A stretch of DNA of 16,956 nucleotides from Tannerella sp. GTDB taxonomy: Bacteria > Bacteroidota > Bacteroidia > Bacteroidales > Tannerellaceae. This document shows, piece by piece, positions 14,641 to 16,956 of the stretch. Positions within the stretch are counted from its first letter, which is position 1; every line of letters starts with the position of its first letter. The position numbers and the translations under genes were made by a program. The stretch is taken from positions 1-16,956 of the forward strand of contig JAISOP010000144.1 in assembly GCA_031275525.1 (NCBI GenBank), read 5' to 3'. The notes under the pieces were generated by a model. It had not been told where the DNA came from, made no database searches, and was given only the letters and a program-made list of their open reading frames with translations.

Positions 14641-15012
14641 TTACGTGAACATCGCGTTCACCTCTTCGTCGGGAAGCCGGCGGTATTGCGGCCGTCCGGA
14701 TGCGCCTTCCGTTTCGGGAAAGGTCACTTCAAAATATTCTTCGTCGTAAAAGGATAATTTGGACTGTGTGTCCGGATTACATTCGATATATCGTATCTGA
14801 TTTAGCTGTAACCCCTTGCATTCACATATCTGACGGGCCAGCGAATAGCCTGCATAAGTAACGGACGTACCGGGGTTGTCCTGATACAATTCAGTAACGA
14901 TGACCGCTTTCCGTCCCTTTCCATCCAACAGTTTCAATCCGCACTTGGATGCGATATCCCACTGCCCGTTAAATTCAAAAATTTCGTCGTAATAATTTTC
15001 CGGCACTTTCAT
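14641..15012 (-). CDS. Hypothetical small protein
   Basis: A 123-residue product beginning MKVPENYYDEIFEFNGQWDI. I do not recognise the family. It is soluble and acidic, with no signal or membrane segment; it has a few cysteines (CGLKLL, QICECKG, IECNPD) without a metal motif. A longer frame reaches a TTG at 15072, but a consensus promoter (15042-15073) falls inside that extension, so ATG 15012 is preferred. It lies 66 nt upstream of the acyltransferase gene in the same direction, with no terminator between, which suggests co-transcription. The acyltransferase link may be positional only. Confidence 0.75.
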   Translation of the reverse strand: MKVPENYYDEIFEFNGQWDIASKCGLKLLDGKGRKAVIVTELYQDNPGTSVTYAGYSLARQICECKGLQLNQIRYIECNPDTQSKLSFYDEEYFEVTFPETEGASGRPQYRRLPDEEVNAMFT

Positions 15013-15041
15013 ATCTATACTTGTTTTTGACAAAAAACGCT

Positions 15042-15073
15042 CAAAATTAGAAGGAATATTTGAGATATACAAA
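15042..15073 (-). promoter_or_regulatory. Promoter of the hypothetical gene/acyltransferase transcript
   Basis: Minus strand shows TTTG (15070-15073), a 20-nt spacer and TAATTTTG (15042-15049). It supports the ATG at 15012 as start, with a 5' UTR of about 23 nt. Confidence 0.65.
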
Positions 15074-15096
15074 TCATACGAGGCATCATTTTAAAA

Positions 15097-15161
15097 GGTA
15101 CAGGATCGGGTACAGGATCGAGAATGTCGATTTCTCGACCTTATATCTTGTACTTTGTACT
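15097..15161. repeat. Tandem repeats folded into a nested stem-loop in a divergent spacer
   Basis: GGTACAGGATCG occurs twice in exact tandem (15097-15108, 15109-15120), and TTGTACT twice in tandem (15148-15154, 15155-15161). The two sets are complementary: GTACAGGAT (15110-15118) with ATCTTGTAC (15145-15153), one G-U. Inside, TCGAGAA (15118-15124) pairs with TTCTCGA (15132-15138). It lies between divergent promoters. Confidence 0.65.
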
Positions 15162-15217
15162 TTATTTGAGGCGGTAGATTTTTTTTTTCAAAAAAAGGTC
15201 GCCGTTTATCAATTATA

Positions 15218-15237
15218 TTTCCTACTTTTGTAGGAAA
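15218..15237 (+). promoter_or_regulatory. -7 element embedded in a perfect dyad, upstream of the TIM-barrel lipoprotein gene
   Basis: TTTCCTAC (15218-15225) and GTAGGAAA (15230-15237) are exact reverse complements around TTTT. The -7 consensus TACTTTTG (15223-15230) sits in the centre. A -33 TTTG is not found at normal spacing. A dimeric regulator could occupy this site, or it is a 5' end hairpin. Confidence 0.5.
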
Positions 15238-15265
15238 AAAATTGAACTTTAAAAATCAGAACAGT

Positions 15266-16189
15266 ATGCAAAACAGACGTAACTTTATCAGAAAAGCATC
15301 CATGATGCTTGCAGGAGGCGTAGTGGCGCCTCAGTTATTGACATTGACCTCCTGCGGTGGCGGGAAGAAAAACACTTCGGGTTCGGGAAGCGAAACTGCC
15401 GAGGCAGTAGCAGCCAAGAATATCGGACTTCAGCTTTACTCGCTCCGCGACATGGTGAAGGACGAAGGCATTCAGGCCGTATTGGAGACCGTGGCGAAGA
15501 TGGGCTACAAAAACCTTGAAACAGCCGGCTACGACAGCGGCAAAGTCTATGGCTTGCCGCCGGCGGAATTTCGGAAAATCGTTACCGATCTGGGCATGAA
15601 ATGCACGAGCGCCCACCTCGGACAGGCTTATTCGAAAGAGAAGGATGCCGAAGTGATGGGCTGGTGGGACCAGGCCATCGAAGCACACAGCGAGCTGGGT
15701 GTGAAGTATATGATCCAGCCCTGGATGCCGGTGAACGACGAGACGACGCTGGACGACCTGAAAGTCTATTGCGACTATTTCACCCACGTGGGCTACAAGA
15801 CGGCCGCCGCCAGCATCGCATTCGGCTATCACAATCACAGTTTCGAATTCCGCAAAATCGGCGATCAGTTGATTTTCGACTTCTTGCTGGACAACGTAAG
15901 TAAGAATCATGTATGCTTTGAGTTGGACGTATATTGGTGTCAGGAAGGCGGAGGTAATCCGGTTGCCTACCTGAAAGACCGTCCGAGCCAGTTTAAGGCG
16001 CTGCATATTAAAGACGAAAAAGAAATCGGCGCCAGCGGCAAGATGGACTTCAAACCGATCTTTGAGCAGATGTATGCCGACAACATCAAAGACTGGTACG
16101 TCGAAGTAGAGGAGTACACAAACAACGACCCCGTCGCCAGTGTACAGCAGAGTTTTGACTATTTGGACAAGGCAAGCTACGTTAAATAA
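15266..16189 (+). CDS. Exported sugar phosphate isomerase/epimerase-like TIM-barrel lipoprotein
   Basis: A 307-residue product from the ATG at 15266 (MQNRRNFIRKASMM); an upstream TTG at 15242 is in frame but less likely. The leader has a twin arginine and a lipobox LTSC (C30), then a low-complexity GGGKKNTSGSGS linker. The barrel starts NIGLQLYSLRDMV, with GYHNHSFEF, CFELDVYWC, ALHIKDEKE and YVEVEEYTN as likely metal or substrate blocks, typical of the AP-endonuclease-2 fold. Family members include xylose-isomerase-like epimerases, lyases and hydratases acting on sugars; the exact reaction is unknown. It is a second such exported barrel in the window and is monocistronic, with a strong terminator. 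Confidence 0.87.
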   Translation: MQNRRNFIRKASMMLAGGVVAPQLLTLTSCGGGKKNTSGSGSETAEAVAAKNIGLQLYSLRDMVKDEGIQAVLETVAKMGYKNLETAGYDSGKVYGLPPAEFRKIVTDLGMKCTSAHLGQAYSKEKDAEVMGWWDQAIEAHSELGVKYMIQPWMPVNDETTLDDLKVYCDYFTHVGYKTAAASIAFGYHNHSFEFRKIGDQLIFDFLLDNVSKNHVCFELDVYWCQEGGGNPVAYLKDRPSQFKALHIKDEKEIGASGKMDFKPIFEQMYADNIKDWYVEVEEYTNNDPVASVQQSFDYLDKASYVK

Positions 16190-16206
16190 TTAAACCTGTT
16201 TACATG

Positions 16207-16241
16207 AAAAAGCCGTCTCCACAAGGGGATGGCTTTTTTTT
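16207..16241 (+). terminator. Rho-independent terminator of the TIM-barrel lipoprotein gene
   Basis: AGCCGTCTCC pairs with GGGGATGGCT around ACAA (10 pairs, two of them G-U), flanked by AAAA on the 5' side and an eight-T run on the 3' side (16234-16241). It starts 18 nt after the stop. Confidence 0.9.
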
Positions 16242-16333
16242 ACGCTGTGCGCGGCGAAGTTTTGGACATGGCTCCGCACCATCCACCCGGCATCCTTCTT
16301 AGGCTATATTTCATATATTTAATGGAATGAAAA

Positions 16334-16341
16334 GAAAAAAG
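16334..16341. repeat. Left copy of an 8-bp target-site duplication
   Basis: GAAAAAAG here is identical to 16696-16703, and the two copies abut the outer ends of the terminal inverted repeats. The sequence is low in complexity, so chance is possible. Confidence 0.6.
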
Positions 16342-16403
16342 GGTTCATTCTTTTTTTTGAGGCGCTATGCATTTTGCGCCTCCCTTTGTCATCCCTTCCA
16401 ATC

Positions 16404-16416
16404 AAAAGAATGAACC
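16404..16416 (-). repeat. Third, internal copy of the element terminus
   Basis: AAAAGAATGAACC repeats the right outer end (16683-16695) exactly and is the reverse complement of the left end GGTTCATTCTTTT (16342-16354). With the left end it bounds a 75-bp sub-element (16342-16416). Confidence 0.7.
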
Positions 16417-16445
16417 GGGAAGCCGCCTTCCCGGAACAGGCGGCT
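16415..16445 (+). repeat. Interlocking inverted repeats (potential H-type pseudoknot)
   Basis: CCGGGAA (16415-16421) pairs with TTCCCGG (16428-16434), and AGCCGCC (16421-16427), lying in that loop, pairs with GGCGGCT (16439-16445). The stems share one base and could coexist as a pseudoknot or alternate. Confidence 0.6.
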
Positions 16446-16452
16446 GTCCTAA

Positions 16453-16567
16453 TGCATACTCGTCAACGAGTATAGTGCATACTCGTCGACGAGTATAATG
16501 CATACTTGTTGACGAGTATAATGCATACTTGTTGACGAGTATAATGCATACTTGCCGACGAGTCTAA
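16453..16567. repeat. Five tandem 23-bp repeats, each an 18-bp dyad
   Basis: Units are 16453-16475, 16476-16498, 16499-16521, 16522-16544 and 16545-16567, all starting TGCATACT. Each contains a dyad of the form ATACTCGT-NN-ACGAGTAT; unit 2 is a perfect 18-bp palindrome. Units 3 and 4 are identical and have one C-to-T change that would still pair as G-U in RNA. Unit 5 is the most diverged. There are no unique spacers, so it is not a CRISPR array. Confidence 0.9.
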
Positions 16568-16695
16568 TGGCGGTCTGATACAGAGCGGTTTGAGAAATGG
16601 AACAGCCTCTTCATCGGCAGGCCTCAGTGGGGGGAATGGCGAACGAATAACAAAGGAGGCGCAAAATTTATAGCGCCTCAAAAAAAGAATGAACC

Positions 16696-16703
16696 GAAAA
16701 AAG
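16696..16703. repeat. Right copy of the 8-bp target-site duplication
   Basis: GAAAAAAG directly follows the right terminal inverted repeat and matches 16334-16341. Confidence 0.6.
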
Positions 16704-16727
16704 TCCCCGAAAGAGGATTTTTGTTTT

Positions 16728-16735
16728 TACATTTG
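16728..16735 (+). promoter_or_regulatory. -7 promoter element of the xylulokinase-type gene
   Basis: TACATTTG matches TAnnTTTG, 19 nt upstream of the ATG. No TTTG is present at -33; that position lies only about 10 bp from the end of the inserted element, which may have changed the upstream promoter region. Confidence 0.5.
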
Positions 16736-16754
16736 CGGAAACAAATTGGAAAAG

Positions 16755-16956
16755 ATGTATTTATTAGGGTATGACATAGGTAGTTCATCGGTGAAAGCCT
16801 GTCTGGTGGAAGCCGAGTTGGGAAAAATCATTGCACAGGATTTTTTCCCCAAGACGGAGATGCCGATTATCGCGGAAAAACCGGGATGGGCGGAGCAGCA
16901 TCCCGAGTCGTGGTGGGCCAATCTCAAGCTGGCCAATGAGTCGGTATTGAAACAGG
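16755..16956 (+). CDS. xylB: FGGY-family carbohydrate kinase, probable xylulokinase (5' part only)
   Basis: The first 67 residues are present and the frame runs off the window. MYLLGYDIGSSSVKACLVE is the N-terminal phosphate-binding segment of the FGGY/actin-like ATPase fold, and EKPGWAEQHPESWWANL is the substrate-proximal block typical of xylulokinases. The enzyme would phosphorylate D-xylulose with ATP in the cytoplasm, feeding the pentose phosphate pathway. Other FGGY kinases (for example ribulokinase- or fuculokinase-like) cannot be excluded from the N-terminus alone. The ATG at 16755 is preceded by GGAAAAG, a weak ribosome binding site. A transposon-like element ends about 60 bp upstream. 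Confidence 0.8.
   Translation, partial: MYLLGYDIGSSSVKACLVEAELGKIIAQDFFPKTEMPIIAEKPGWAEQHPESWWANLKLANESVLKQ

Larger units (their letters stand above)
16342..16695. mobile_element. 354-bp MITE-like non-coding element with terminal inverted repeats
   Basis: The ends are near-perfect inverted repeats. Left 16342-16389 begins GGTTCATTC, then eight T and GAGGCGC; the right end (16650-16695) gives the same on the other strand with seven T. Differences are two single-base indels and two substitutions. Each end also holds its own small hairpin (GAGGCGC/GCGCCTC). Identical 8-bp repeats flank the whole. The interior has no convincing ORF: it has a third copy of the terminus, an interlocking stem pair and a 5 x 23-bp array. 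This is the structure of a non-autonomous transposon derivative; an invertible segment is the main alternative. The rest of the 565-bp gene-free stretch (16190-16754) has only a terminator, an AT-rich flank and the kinase promoter. Confidence 0.75.

Noticed and set aside
16453..16567. CRISPR-like array
   Set aside because: Units are directly adjacent with a 23-bp period and no variable spacers; no cas genes are in the window.
16463..16681. 72-codon minus-strand reading frame across the repeat array
   Set aside because: It is read through non-coding repeats whose 23-bp period changes frame each unit; the protein has no family features and lies within the inverted-repeat element.

Overview
The window looks like a chromosomal segment from a Bacteroidales bacterium (Bacteroides/Parabacteroides/Tannerella-like). 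This is inferred from Bacteroidetes-type promoters (TTTG, about 19-20 nt, TAnnTTTG) upstream of several genes, weak Shine-Dalgarno sites, lipoprotein and twin-arginine signals on many sugar enzymes, the rplU-rpmA pair, a head-GIN (DUF2807) protein and a DUF1460 amidase. Coding DNA is moderately GC-rich and spacers are AT-rich. No tRNA, rRNA, CRISPR array, phage or transposase gene was found.

Layout. 1-161: 3' end of a + gene, probably a CBM9-like carbohydrate-binding protein, followed by a long fold-back hairpin (186-322). 414-2438 (-): head-GIN surface protein and cysteine synthase. 2632-3010 (-): 8Fe-8S ferredoxin with a clear promoter and terminator. 3058-5358 (-): exported TIM-barrel epimerase/isomerase-like protein and exported Gfo/Idh/MocA lipoprotein. 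After a 509-bp divergent spacer come 5868-8398 (+): a paralogous Gfo/Idh/MocA lipoprotein and a GFOR-type oxidoreductase. 8442-11594 (+): pspC-like gene overlapping uvrB, then a DUF1460 amidase. 11677-12472 (+): Crp/Fnr-type regulator. 12546-13371 (-): rplU-rpmA with a structured leader. 13441-15073 (-): acyltransferase preceded by an unrecognised small gene. 15266-16241 (+): a second exported TIM-barrel lipoprotein. 16334-16703: a 354-bp transposon-like non-coding element. 16755-end (+): start of a xylulokinase-type FGGY kinase.

Functionally the window mixes housekeeping genes (cysK, uvrB, rplU, rpmA, plsC-like) with a sugar-modification set: three exported Gfo/Idh/MocA oxidoreductases, two exported AP-endonuclease-2-fold TIM barrels, a likely CBM9-type protein and a sugar kinase. 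Oxidoreductases plus TIM-barrel lyase/epimerase-like proteins fit periplasmic redox processing of glycosides (for example 3-keto-sugar chemistry); the substrate cannot be read from sequence.

The most unusual object is the element at 16342-16695. It has near-perfect 46-48-bp terminal inverted repeats, an identical 8-bp flanking direct repeat (GAAAAAAG), an internal third copy of the terminus, an interlocking double stem, and five tandem 23-bp units that each carry an 18-bp dyad. It has no convincing ORF and ends just upstream of the kinase promoter.
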